The position numbers and the translations under genes were made by a program. From NCBI GenBank assembly GCA_022570795.1, contig JAKUDP010000003.1, positions 1,488,001 through 1,552,000 on the forward strand: a DNA stretch of 64,000 bases, written 5' to 3'. The DNA is from Sphaerulina vaccinii. Lineage: Eukaryota; Ascomycota; Dothideomycetes; Mycosphaerellales; Mycosphaerellaceae. Below are positions 10,953 through 21,259 of this stretch, piece after piece (position 1 is the stretch's first letter; every line of letters starts with the position of its first letter). The notes below the pieces were generated by a model. It had not been told where the DNA came from. It saw only the letters and a program-made list of their open reading frames with translations, and made no database searches.

Positions 10953-11738
10953 CAGAGCAGCAGCATGAATGGACTACGTATTTGTGTGATGACACTGTCT
11001 ATCTATCTGGATCTACTGTAGATGTACTGCTCGCTATGCTGATGCCTTGATCACTGCCAGCAGACATGGTCACAATGTCCACAGTGAGCCTTCTTGGACA
11101 CTAGGTATCCCTTCCATGTCAATCATGACCATCAATGTCTTTACAATGCAACCACTCAAATAACAGCCATCTTTATGAACAGATGGAGCTCTACTTCATG
11201 GCCTCGTCGCCTGTACTGTGATGCTCGATGTGCTCCATCTCACTGCTTCAGCTCGAGACCGGCTTTCCTTCAATCTCAAGCGACAACATCGCCATCAACA
11301 GCCTCCGTGCCTCGCCATTATCTGCTTCTTGTATCGGCTTCTCCGCCCGCCAGCCTTCGCAGGCCAACGCAGTGATGAAAGAGTGTCTGTGAAGACAGGT
11401 AGCCAGCAAAAATTCCCCCGACCTGGCCCCCGAAGGAGACAGGATTCAGTTGTGGTCCGCGCTGTGCAATGCAGCCACGTCTGAATGGTTCTAGCATTCG
11501 TGAGCGCCAGAAACCCCAAGAAGGTACTGTGAGATGTTAGCGATAGACGTATGTGATGGATTTTGGGGAGACGTGCAGTATGGGAAGAGAAGATCGTTTG
11601 GTTAGGAAGAGTGGAAAGATATTGGGCTGCGAGCTCAGATTCGGCGCTAGTGGATCATCCCGTGTCACATGATCAATACCATCCACACTTCGACTCCAGC
11701 CAAACAGCACCTCCAACTCCCACCACTACGCACTCACA
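10953..11738. other. divergent promoter region, VMA1 / NDUFS6-type gene
   Basis: Noncoding interval between two divergent energy-metabolism genes. If VMA1 translation begins at 10460, its 5' leader extends about 490 nt further left of this interval. No open frame with family features. No specific factor site assigned. Confidence 0.5.
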
Positions 11739-12528
11739 ATGCTGCAACGAAGCGCACAGAGGCTGGCCCCAGCCGTCAGCAGGCGCGCGGTCGCCACGAG
11801 ATCCTACAGCTCCTTCACCACCGACAACACAATCCCCGCCAACAGCCCGCAACAACCTCCTCGGCGATCACCAGTCTCGAGCACGAATGCGCTCCCAGTC
11901 AATGCGCAGGGCAACAAGGATGGAGCTCTTGTAGAGCAGGTCGAGGAGGCGGAGCAGAAGCGTGTCATGCAGGCACCGAACAGGGCCACAGTCTGGAGCA
12001 GGAGCCAGAAGCCCCGAGCGGAGGCAATGGTTGGGCCACGTTTTGAGCAGACCATTATGGAAGATCAGGTACGCATTGATCCTGCATAGGCTGGCAAATG
12101 GCTTGGAGAGGGTGGTAGAGGACAACGGCTAACAGACAGTCTTCAGCCACGCCCACTTGCAGCCATTGAGCTCATCCACAAGCAACCAGTGCGCTGGACG
12201 AAAGAGCGCATTGTATCCTGTGATGGAGGAGGAGGACCATTGGGACATCCAAGAATCTTCATCAACGTGGATAAGCCACAGATCTGCATGTGCACATACT
12301 GCGGAATGCCATTTGTACGTCCTTACCAAAGCCATGGGTAATGCCTATACTGACTATATCCAGGCCAACGAGCACCACCGCAAGCATCTCCAAAGCTTGC
12401 CTTCTACCACATACCCCCTTGAGCCTACAGGTGCCGCTGGAGAGATCCAACAAGCAGATTTGAACAGGAGCACTGGTGCCACTGAAGCTCAATCAACTAT
12501 TACTGGCGAGGCTTTTGCACAGAGATAG
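11739..12528 (+). CDS. NADH:ubiquinone oxidoreductase zinc subunit (NDUFS6 type)
   Basis: Accessory zinc-binding subunit of mitochondrial respiratory complex I, on the matrix arm. Exons are 11739-12068, 12147-12314 and 12364-12528 (220 aa); donors are GTACGC and GTACGT. The N-terminus is a typical mitochondrial presequence, rich in Arg/Ser/Ala with no acids (MLQRSAQRLAPAVSRRAVAT). The zf-CHCC domain is complete: Cys135, His144, Cys159 and Cys162 in CDGGGGPLGHP...CTYCGMPF. The acceptor at 12146 is chosen over the nearer AG at 12135 because only it restores the domain frame. The N-terminal half is longer than in animal NDUFS6, as is usual in fungi. Confidence 0.93.
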
Positions 12529-12918
12529 AGAGAAAGCTAAGTAATGATTGAAGGCATTGTACACTCGGAACAAACACATAAAGTCATGAGGTTTCTCCCA
12601 CGTATCAGTTGAATTTAGGCGGTGAGTGCTCATCTTAGTCGCGGCTACGAGCTTACAGTTCTGAGAGACTTCGTCTTGTTCGAGTCGAATTATGCAGCGC
12701 GACCTACTGCCATAATTTAGACTGCCTGAGGTTCTGTGCAGTGATCATTCACAGATTCAACCATTTCCTCCACTGCAGACACGGCTACCCACGCTAGCTT
12801 TCCCGCTCCTGCCGCCCTGCAAACATTCACTGGCTTCACTTTCTCGAACTTTCGCTAGCATCCGACATCACCAACAACAACCTCGGTCAATACAAAAACC
12901 GTCCTCTCCACCACAGAC

Positions 12919-14187
12919 ATGGCCCCCTCCATTCCGAATAATGGGCAAAACGCCGCCGACAAGACCTCATCGAATGTCATCCTCGGAAAGCTCGCGGCAG
13001 AGATACACATCAAAATCGCCGAAGTCCTGGGAAACGAGGAGCTTCTAGCACTGCGCCAGGTATGCCGTGCGCTCGCTAAAGACACTACGGATGTGTTTGC
13101 AAAGCGATTTTTCTCGACGATTGTGGTCGATTTACGCCACAAGGAGCTCGAGAGGTTCCTTGAAAAGACGAAGATTCCTGAGTTTGCAAGACGCATGAAT
13201 ACCATTGAGCTATCAGACTGCCCATACGACGGAGGATCTCCCAGCGACGAGATCTTCGGCAGCGCGCAGGACCTGCGCTCGCTCGAGGAGGTTTCTCCGC
13301 TACTCGTCGAAAGCTTCAGCAACTTGTCGGCGGTTGGAGCCGGTAGGACTGTTGTGGCGGACAACCGTGGCGGCAACTACTTGCGCAATCTTCATCTGGT
13401 CTCAACCGCATTGGCGAGATCTGGTCTTCGCATGGACAAGTTCAGATTCGCCCTCTTCACGGCGCATGCGGAGAATGCTGCGCCGTTTGAATTGCTCGAT
13501 GAGGACTGCGTTCGGAGTCTCTGCCAGATGTTGAAGAGTCTGGAAACACTGCAGTTGAATTTGATCCTGACTCCTGACATCGTTCGCGACTCGCCTGCCC
13601 ACGAGCATCTACGCCGCATACTGTCGAGCGCCTCCCAGATCACGTCCCTTGAGCTGAACGGGGGTGCCTGGAGTTACTCAAGCTCACTCGCCGGCCTATC
13701 AAGCTACCTTCGCGTCGACCACCTACATCGATTGGAACTCTGTCATCTTCAGCTAGACGGAGACAGTTTTCTGGGCTTAGCGCTGACAGCCAATGCGTCA
13801 CTGAGAGAACTTTCCCTGGCAGTGTGCGTGCTTAGCGAGTCTGATACTTGGTCTCAAATTTTCCATCGCGTGGCCAACGAACTTCACTTGACCACCTTCT
13901 CTGCCGATGACTTGCTCGGCATTGACCCTGACGAGCAGTGGCAGGGGACTTTCCTCGACGAGCTCGGCAACGGCGAATTCAGCTACGAGGGGGGCGAAGA
14001 GGAGGTGTGTGTCAAGCTGAGAGAGCTGGCGCAGAACGGCTACCTGGAAGAGCCCGATTCGGACGATGAAGAGGACTATGACACCGGATACGAAGAAGAC
14101 ATGAACATCGAGCTAGGTGGCTATTACAATGGGTTCGACGACGATGAGGAGTTTGAGGATGGGAATGATGATGACGATGAGTGGTAG
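12919..14187 (+). CDS. F-box-like protein, paralog 1
   Basis: Intronless, 422 aa. An F-box-like segment at residues about 22-70 (LGKLAAEIHIKIAEVLGNEE) precedes leucine-rich stretches resembling irregular leucine-rich repeats (SLETLQLNLIL, ASLRELSLAVCVL). The protein ends in a strongly acidic tail. F-box proteins usually recruit substrates to SCF ubiquitin ligases, but the partner here is unknown. It shares its layout and several segments with the genes at 17248-18651 and 20044-21228: F-box at the front, then an ESF.NL....AG motif, then LRR-like repeats. The region upstream is 390 bp of unremarkable intergenic DNA. Confidence 0.75.
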   Translation: MAPSIPNNGQNAADKTSSNVILGKLAAEIHIKIAEVLGNEELLALRQVCRALAKDTTDVFAKRFFSTIVVDLRHKELERFLEKTKIPEFARRMNTIELSDCPYDGGSPSDEIFGSAQDLRSLEEVSPLLVESFSNLSAVGAGRTVVADNRGGNYLRNLHLVSTALARSGLRMDKFRFALFTAHAENAAPFELLDEDCVRSLCQMLKSLETLQLNLILTPDIVRDSPAHEHLRRILSSASQITSLELNGGAWSYSSSLAGLSSYLRVDHLHRLELCHLQLDGDSFLGLALTANASLRELSLAVCVLSESDTWSQIFHRVANELHLTTFSADDLLGIDPDEQWQGTFLDELGNGEFSYEGGEEEVCVKLRELAQNGYLEEPDSDDEEDYDTGYEEDMNIELGGYYNGFDDDEEFEDGNDDDDEW

Positions 14188-15189
14188 GGACGAAAGGTCG
14201 AACGGACATTGCCTCCGACGTGGTGGATAGATTGCGTCCTCAAGGCTCCAGTCGGTGCTCACTCCAAGCAATCCGCGTGGGCCAGGGACGCTCGATTGGG
14301 AATGGGTGTCACAGGGCACGCGCTGCTCTACATGTCCACTTTGAGAGGCAACAGGATGTGCTTATCAGAAGCAGAAACCGAATAGGCACAGGCGATACTT
14401 TGCGCCTGGGCACTAAAGGGCATGTAGCGGTCTATGCCTCAATTCGGATGGGCTTTGACCAATGCAAAATAGCTTCATGTATTTGAGTAGTCTCAAATAA
14501 ATCATGCTCAACTACTTCATGTTCGCCGACCAAGACGTTTCTCGGTCGCGAACCCTCCATATACATGGCACAGCCTTCGTACATAGATGATGCTCGTCGA
14601 GCCTCATATGCCTTGCGTGACACGATGATGCGTGGCTGATCTGACTTTCGCGCTTGTAAGACTCCTGCGCGCCGGCAGCACTCCTGATTCCCAGCTGTTC
14701 GTGTAGTTGCGAGCAATGCATTAGGCTCAAGTGAAGTTGATGGGATCGGCTCTTCTCGCACTCTCGACTTGCGCTGTTAGTTTCAGCGTCTCCATAGTAC
14801 ACCACTTCGCGCTTGCCGTATCTCCCAGTTTCCACAAACGGCTTCCTCTATCCTTCTTGAATTCCTTGCGCTTCACTTCCGCTCGAACCACAACTATGTG
14901 CTGGCCATTTGCAGAAGTCTGGCTAGAAGACCCTCCTCCGCGGCGTCGCAAAACACGATACCGAAAAACGACTGTTGAGCGAAAAGTGTGGGTGCCTCGA
15001 ACTGCTCAAACAGTAAGTTCTGCTCTTTCCTTTCCTCTTCTCACCGCTTCTTCAACCTCACTTCACTCGAACATCCTTCGAATGCATCACTCCACAAACA
15101 TCGCCATTCGAAAACAACTTCGACAACAACTTCCACTTCCACCTCAACCAACACACAAACATCGCCGCCACAACAGCGCATCCGCCATC
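14188..15189. other. intergenic and possible 5' leader
   Basis: 3' flank of F-box paralog 1 and upstream region of the proline-rich gene. The frame of that gene is open back to 14731. An ATG at 14896 followed by a GTAAGT at 15013 could be a leader exon and donor, but I found no acceptor that keeps the frame. A pyrimidine- and A-rich segment at 15020-15180 looks like a transcribed leader. Confidence 0.4.
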
Positions 15190-15939
15190 ATGTCTGCAAA
15201 CGGCAACGAGTACGAGCACTGGCCATCCGACAACCACCGCTACACTCAGCCAGCGCCACCAGCGCCAGGCTTCGACGGCAACAATGGCGTTCACTCCCAC
15301 TCTTACCTCATCCCTCCAAAGCAGAAGTCGGCGTCTCCAGCCCCTGGTGGAAGATCCGACTCGAAGTCCCCTCAGCCGCCACCAGTCGTTTCCTACCCAC
15401 AGCCCATCTACTATGGCTATCCACCACAGGGCCTGACTCACCCAAATCAACAGCAGTACTACTCCCACCCAGTACCAATGGCCATGCAGCCACCTCCTGC
15501 CGCCTATCCTAGTTTCTGGACAGCTCCACCAATGGCACCGGCACCAGCTCCTGCTCCAGTCGCACTCACTGGTAATGAGCACTACTACATTCCCATCCAG
15601 CAAGCACCAATGCCGTCTGAGCCAGCCCCTACCGGCAATGCCTGGATCGGTCGCACCAAAGCTCAAGTCGAGGAGGACAACATGAAGCTTGCCAAGTCTG
15701 AGAACGTCTACGCTCCACGCAAGCTCGTTCCGCAGATGGATGATGATCAGATGGTTTGGGTCATTGAGCTTGACAAGACTCGCACTCTTCGGTAAGTCGT
15801 CGCTGTCGACTGATAAGTCAGCAAGCTAACAATTTGCAGCATGTTCCGCGATGTCAAGGAGCTCACTGGAGAGTGGAAGGAGGACGCCCGCTTCACCGGG
15901 TCGCAGTACTTCACCCGACGCGAAGAGAAGGAGGACTAG
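15190..15939 (+). CDS. proline-rich protein of unknown function
   Basis: Exons 15190-15791 and 15840-15939 (233 aa), joined over a 48-nt intron (GTAAGT donor, TTGCAG acceptor). The first 150 residues are Pro/Tyr/Gln-rich and disordered (PPPVVSYPQPIYYGYPPQG). The last 75 residues look folded and charged: WIGRTKAQVEEDN, then DDQMVWVIELDKTRTLRMFRD, then GEWKEDARFTGSQYF. I do not recognise the family. The ATG at 15190 (ATCATGTCTGC context) is preferred because the upstream open frame is low-complexity. A start at 14896 remains possible. Confidence 0.7.
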
Positions 15940-16490
15940 AGATCCGCTTCTTCTCTACCATTGCGACGGACTCATGGATGCACTGTGCGTTTGGGTAGCG
16001 GCTTGATCAAGCCACGTACGGCGAGACGATTGGGGCTACCAAGCAAGAGAATAAACGTGCGACTTTGAGCCTTCTTTGAGCTCAAGGAGAAGATGATAGT
16101 CTCCAAGCAAGCGGCACATGGGAGGCTGCTACGATGAGAGGATGTATCATAACTTCGACCTGTTGAATAAGATCAGTTCCAACTCGACGCGTCTCTGATT
16201 TTGCTTACCCACGGCGCCCCACATCTTAACTTGAGCAGTAACTGGCCTTGGCTCGACGTCACCTTCCCTAAGACTTCACATCAATGCCGTTCGACACAAG
16301 CCTTCGGAACACTTGCATTTTCCTCTGCATTTTCATCGTTGCCTTCTTCCCAAGTCTCTTCCAATACCTGCTCTTACCTTTGACATACCCACTCTCCATC
16401 CTGATCCCAGACTTTTCTCCATCAACACCAAAGCTCCCTACTTGCGCCTGCTGTCCCCCAGCATCTTGCTCAGCACAATCAGCTACGACA
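15940..16490. other. intergenic
   Basis: 3' flank of the proline-rich gene and upstream region/leader of the YjbQ-family gene. No gene seen. Confidence 0.5.
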
Positions 16491-16934
16491 ATGTCCTGGA
16501 CTCAAAAGACTTTCACGCTTCCCTCCCAGTCGCGGGGCTCTTACCTCATAACCGACACGATCCTCAAAGAACTCCCCGAACTCAAATCGTACAAAGTTGG
16601 ACTTCTCCATCTCTTCATCCAACATACTTCCTGCGCACTCTCGCTCAATGAGAACTGGGACGAGGATGTACGCGCAGATATGTCAGATGCGCTAGACAGG
16701 ATCGCGCCGCAGGATAGGAAAGGAGAGCTGTACAGACATAGCTGCGAGGGACCAGATGATATGCCTGCACACATCAAGAGTGCGCTCGTAGGAGCGAGTG
16801 TGTCCGTGCCGATTAGTGAGGGAAAGCTGGCGACTGGTACGTGGCAGGGGATATGGCATCTGGAGTTTAGGGAGAGTAAGATGAAGAGGAAAGTTGTTGC
16901 TACTGTGCAGGGGGAGAAGTATGATGGGAAGTGA
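16491..16934 (+). CDS. YjbQ / UPF0047 family protein
   Basis: 147 aa, intronless. Complete small YjbQ-fold protein. Family marks are all present: the histidine motif FIQHTSCALSLNENWDED, the second histidine block YRHSCEGPDDMPAHIKSAL, and the C-terminal GTWQGIWHLEFRE. Some bacterial members show thiamine-phosphate synthase activity; the cellular role in fungi is not settled. The ATG at 16491 (MSWTQKTFTL) matches the usual family start. An upstream in-frame ATG at 16284 would add a hydrophobic stretch typical of translated leader and is rejected. Confidence 0.92.
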   Translation: MSWTQKTFTLPSQSRGSYLITDTILKELPELKSYKVGLLHLFIQHTSCALSLNENWDEDVRADMSDALDRIAPQDRKGELYRHSCEGPDDMPAHIKSALVGASVSVPISEGKLATGTWQGIWHLEFRESKMKRKVVATVQGEKYDGK

Positions 16935-17247
16935 CTAAGTGGTGGTAGAGGAGACGACGTGCAAGGGAGGTTGTGATGACAGGAGAGGATGGGGAAGAGT
17001 CGTATGAGATGGTCTAGAGAGTCTCATCGAGGAGAGCCACGATATGAATGAGAAAATGGAAGATGAAATGTCTGCATTGGTTTGAGCCTGATCCACGACG
17101 AGGGTATGTCGTATCCTCTGGAGTGGCCACCTTCGCACTGTTCTCTGATTTAGTCTTGCAGAGCCATCGCTCTACTGGTGGGTAGTGTGTCGCCGTGGTC
17201 GGTGCGAAATCATGGAAGCCTCACACTGGGGTCGAGTCTTTCCGGCT
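16935..17247. other. convergent 3' spacer
   Basis: 313 bp between the convergent YjbQ-family gene and F-box paralog 2. No gene or RNA structure recognised. Confidence 0.5.
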
Positions 17248-18651
17248 CTATTGCTCAACCATGTCACTGCTTGCGGATGCCGCCTCCAATCTCGCCTGTC
17301 CTGCCGCCTCTGAGAGCTTTGCGTCGACCTCTTCCTTGCTTCCCTCCACGAGGAGCTCTGTGCAGTCACGCTCGAATAAGAGCATCTCCAAACGAGGTAA
17401 CCACTCTTTATCGTCCAGGAGCATGACTTGCAGGCCCCTCGCATACAGTTTCGAGAGCGTGAGATGCTCGGGCATCCAACGAAGCACCTCCGCCCAGGCA
17501 TCGTCGTCCACGCCCGATGTCAGTCTCACATCCTCCAGGTGCAGCTCTTGAAGTGTGGTTGGGAGCAATTGGCATAAGGCATCCTGCTCAGTGTCGGTGT
17601 CTTTGAGTGATAAGCGTCGAAGATGTGTGGCTGCAAGGCAAGTGTGCACTCTCCAGAACACACTTGACGCGCACTCGCGTAAGCTGAGCTCCTGCAGCTG
17701 TGTGGCACCAGCTAACAGACACGAGAGTATGCGATACATCCGCATATCGGCCTCCCAGTCATGGTGTCTGAAACCGAGGTCTAGAGTCTGGAGCGTGGAC
17801 CATGGTGCTTGTAGTGCGGTCATATGAGCCGGTGACAAGTCCTCGGCCGGCGAGAAGCTCTGACTGATCATTCCGTGGCACCATGTCAAGTTCATGTTGG
17901 CAGCTTCTGCAATCAATGATTCGACTCGATGTCCAGATTCTGCTAGGGCTTCATACACAATGTTGTTGCCATAGTGGTCGAGGACTCCGGGAGACACAAG
18001 TTGGATCCGCCGACCCGCCTTCAGGCGAGCCAAATTCTTGAAGCTCTCGCTGAGCAGGAGTTGTACATCCTCGAAGCGCCTCAGAAGCTTCACGTCTGTC
18101 ACGCCCTCGTCGTGCGTTATCTGGATCTCAACCCAAGGTTCAGGACAGACTATCTTGATGACCTGAATAGCACGAGCAAAGCGCGGAACGCGACTCAAGC
18201 CGCGAAAGTGAGCCAGCGAGGAGGTTGAAAGTGACAGGCGTCGGCTTGCAAAGGAACGCATAAATGCGTCGTTAGTATCTCGTGCCAGTGTGCGGCATGT
18301 TGTGCGGAGCGAGAGGATGTCTGCCTTGTCCAGATTCTCAGCTGAAGTGAATCAGTATGTCTCTGGTCTGGTTTCGCCTTACAGCGATGACCGCACCTCC
18401 GATGCCAACGCCTCAGTGTGCGCGCAACAGGTGAGGCGAGCGGAGTGAGGAGAGCCATCTGGCGCGTATTTCCACTCACCGATGTGCATATGAAGTTCCG
18501 CAGGGAGCTTTCCGAGTTCTGGTTTCGAGGCAACGATGTCTGGAGTAGCAGCGGTGGGCTTCGAGTCGTCGAGGATGACGGGGCATTGAATGTCTGCCAT
18601 GTCGAGGCCTTCTGGCGCTGGCGGTATGGTGGTGCTGTTGTCTTCCTCCAT
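17248..18651 (-). CDS. F-box-like protein, paralog 2
   Basis: Exons 18651-18480 and 18341-17248 (421 aa), joined over a 138-nt intron (GTGAGT donor, CTTCAG acceptor). The intron cuts inside the F-box-like motif (LGKLPAELHMHI / AENLDKADILSLR). The intron is longer than most here, and the corresponding point in paralogs 1 and 3 has none. After the F-box come LLSESFKNLARLKAGRR, matching the other two copies, and LRR-like strands (TQLQELSLREC, TTLQELHLEDVRL). Length is almost identical to paralog 1, but it lacks that protein's acidic tail. Likely an SCF adaptor; the substrate is unknown. Confidence 0.75.
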
Positions 18652-20043
18652 GTTGGAATTCGCGTGTCTGTGTGGCGAAGAGCAGAGTGCGAAAGGAAAA
18701 GATTAGGAACAAATTGGAGCCACACGCCAAGCGTTTCACTAGACAACGAGCTCATATCTGAGGGTTCCCCACCTTCACGCCTCAGTTGGGGACGCTTCTG
18801 CAGGGCCGTTGCTGGTCTCAACATGGTCTGCACAGCCTTAGCCTGATGCCCACATCTCCGCTACCATCGGAGATATGCGCACTTCAGAGGCACGCTCCTT
18901 AAGCATGGTGGAATATATTGGCTAGTCTTCTTGTTGGTTATAGGATGGTGTGCAAGTCGCCGGTACCCTTGCAGCGAGACTAGTGTTGCAGGGAGAGCTA
19001 TTTGCATTGAGGGCTGAAGAGTGGGACGTCTCCATCGCTCACAGCTAAGGATCGAAGTGTCATAGAAGCGCGTGCGCTGTTTGTCCTTGTACAAAGAGCA
19101 TGATCACCGAGTTATTCATATCAAGCAAACGGGGGAAGAGGCATAAGAGCTGGGCTATGCGCTTCACATCACATCACCGCGCTTTTTGAGGCGTTTTCCT
19201 AGACCTTGGTGGTCCATTTGATTATATGCAACATCATCGAGGATCTATAGCACGAAAGTGTAGCGCACAGCATGGTGGCCAGTGTGTCAAGAACACGCAT
19301 TGGCTATCGGTATTGGAAAAGATGCGTATCGGGCGGCGTGGTACATTGCAGTCAGTGGAGCGCATGATCAGAGTTGATGCCGATTCTCGCGAAGACATCG
19401 CATACAATGCTATTGTAGTCGCGGATATGGTCCATTCAGATCTTAGCTCCTCTCCAGAGACAGGCGGCCTAGGGAGGCGTCTCTAGATTGGTTTCTGTTG
19501 GCAATACTGGCACAGCTGCTCTTTCAATGGCATGTTAGGTCGACTGATGGCAGGGCTGAGGACCGCAATACGGTCGCCCTCTCACGGGTGCGATCTCCGC
19601 TAGGCCACTGAGGTCGTAGGCGTGGTCCGGCAGAGTACAGCTTTCGCTGACGAAGAGCTGACCCAGGTAGATATCTCAGGCACGGATCCCGGCGGTCAGT
19701 CTGGTCCAGCTGCACTTCTAGTGGTATGGCAGGTCGAAGTCCGTCGGCAACGAGGTCTACGATCGATTGGATATGCTTCCTCGATGCCTTGCCGACTAGG
19801 CCCCTGAGATTGTAGAGCTGGTGCGCCCAGAAAGTGTGCTCTTCCCAGGGAAGAGGTGAACGGGCAAGTGAAGCCAGGTGCTGTTATGAGGAGTCGGAGT
19901 ATAGTGCGAAGAAGGGTTGCTGCCTGAGAAGACCAGAAGTGAAGCTGCAGAATAGCGCCCGGAGCGTCTCGACAGCCCTTGTATTCGAGCTCTTCTGTTT
20001 CTGCTCTCGACTTCGAACACAAACACATCCACATATCAGCAAG
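18652..20043. other. divergent spacer between F-box paralogs 2 and 3
   Basis: About 1.4 kb holding the promoters of both divergent F-box-like genes. Short open frames on both strands show no family features. No repeat shared with the arrays downstream was seen. Confidence 0.45.
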
Positions 20044-21228
20044 ATGGACACCACCTTCGACAGTCAAGACATCGACCTCGATCTATTTCTCCTCGATCTC
20101 TGGAGCCGCGCTGTCCATCCAGACGCTACACTCGGACGCATACCAGCAGAGCTCCGCATCAAGATCGCCGAGAACTTGACCGACAGCGCTCTCATCATCT
20201 TTCGCCAGGTGTGCAGCAAGGACTCGAGAGATGTCTTCGCTATACGCTTCTTCACCCGCGTTCAGAGAACCATGAACATCAAGAGCCTCGAAAAACTCCG
20301 CGACCTCACCCAAGTTTCGGACCTCGCAAAGCGCATCCACCGGCTCAACCTAGTCACATACGAAGGCGCTCTCTCTGTACACACGAACCAAGCTACCGAC
20401 GCAACTGACACGCTGCCGCGAGCAATCCTCCTGCTGACAGAGATATTTGAGAATCTTTCGGAGCTTGAGGCCGGCCAAAGCATTCATCAGTCCGGTGACG
20501 TCTACGAAAGCACCGAGGGCTCTGGCGCCGAGGCTGTCTGTACAGCGCTCTCAAGATCCAACCACACCCCGGAGACACTTCACCTCGAACCAGAGTGTGA
20601 GACGGAGGGCGGTGCGTTGTCACGTATCAATAGCGGAGACATGACGGTTCTGTGCGAGATCTGGGCTGGACTATCCTCTTTGAGTCTCCGTGCCGACTTC
20701 CATGGACAGCAGTTGACTGCCACCGCTCAGCCAGTGATTGGCCACCTACTCAGCTGTTCAGCCAACCTCAAGACTCTTGTTCTGGACTGTCGTGAAGGCA
20801 CTCAAGCTGCTGGCATCTGCGGAGTGATGAGTCGAACACAACTTACGTCGATGACACTTCACAACATGCATCTTCCTGGAGCTGCGCTGAGTGGCATGGT
20901 GTTGAACTTCAAGGCATCTCTGCAGCATCTGAGCATCCAAGCCATCACGCTCGCAGAGAACGACTGTTTTGTAACGATCGAGCAGATCAGAGACAGCTTG
21001 GCCGTAACAAGCCTGGAGATGAAGGAATTTGGGTATCAGGAAGATGGTCAGCTTACGGTGTTGTGTAACAAGGATGGGAAGGATGATTTTGCTATCAATG
21101 GAGATGCGGCAGAGGTAAAAGCAGGATTGACCGAGCTAGTGAGCACCGGGCACTTTGAGGATTTCGAGGAGATGATGGATAACCGAGCAAGCGAGGTGGA
21201 AGACGACGGTGATTTTGGATTTGACTAG
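20044..21228 (+). CDS. F-box-like protein, paralog 3
   Basis: 394 aa, intronless. The F-box-like motif is LGRIPAELRIKIAENLTDSA at residues about 31-50, followed by FRQVCSKDSRDVFAIRFF. Relative to the other two copies, about four residues are missing between the RQVC segment and the DVF segment. The paralog-specific LLTEIFENLSELEAGQS block follows, then LRR-like strands (ANLKTLVLDC, ASLQHLSIQAITL) and an acidic end (EDDGDFGFD). The ATG at 20044 (AGCAAGATGG) is chosen; the upstream open frame to 19834 is probably leader. The 3' end is followed at once by the 160-bp tandem array. Confidence 0.75.
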   Translation: MDTTFDSQDIDLDLFLLDLWSRAVHPDATLGRIPAELRIKIAENLTDSALIIFRQVCSKDSRDVFAIRFFTRVQRTMNIKSLEKLRDLTQVSDLAKRIHRLNLVTYEGALSVHTNQATDATDTLPRAILLLTEIFENLSELEAGQSIHQSGDVYESTEGSGAEAVCTALSRSNHTPETLHLEPECETEGGALSRINSGDMTVLCEIWAGLSSLSLRADFHGQQLTATAQPVIGHLLSCSANLKTLVLDCREGTQAAGICGVMSRTQLTSMTLHNMHLPGAALSGMVLNFKASLQHLSIQAITLAENDCFVTIEQIRDSLAVTSLEMKEFGYQEDGQLTVLCNKDGKDDFAINGDAAEVKAGLTELVSTGHFEDFEEMMDNRASEVEDDGDFGFD

Positions 21229-21259
21229 CCTGCAGAGATGAATGTTTTGGGTGAGCGAG

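Noticed and set aside
14731..14895. Signal-peptide-like start for the proline-rich gene
   Set aside because: The protein has no other secretory features and the region reads as leader; a later ATG has better context.
16284..16490. Hydrophobic N-terminal extension of the YjbQ-family gene
   Set aside because: Family members start at the residue equivalent to 16491; the extra stretch looks like a translated pyrimidine-rich leader.
18861..19500. Small open frames between F-box paralogs 2 and 3
   Set aside because: Short, no family features, and located in the shared promoter region.
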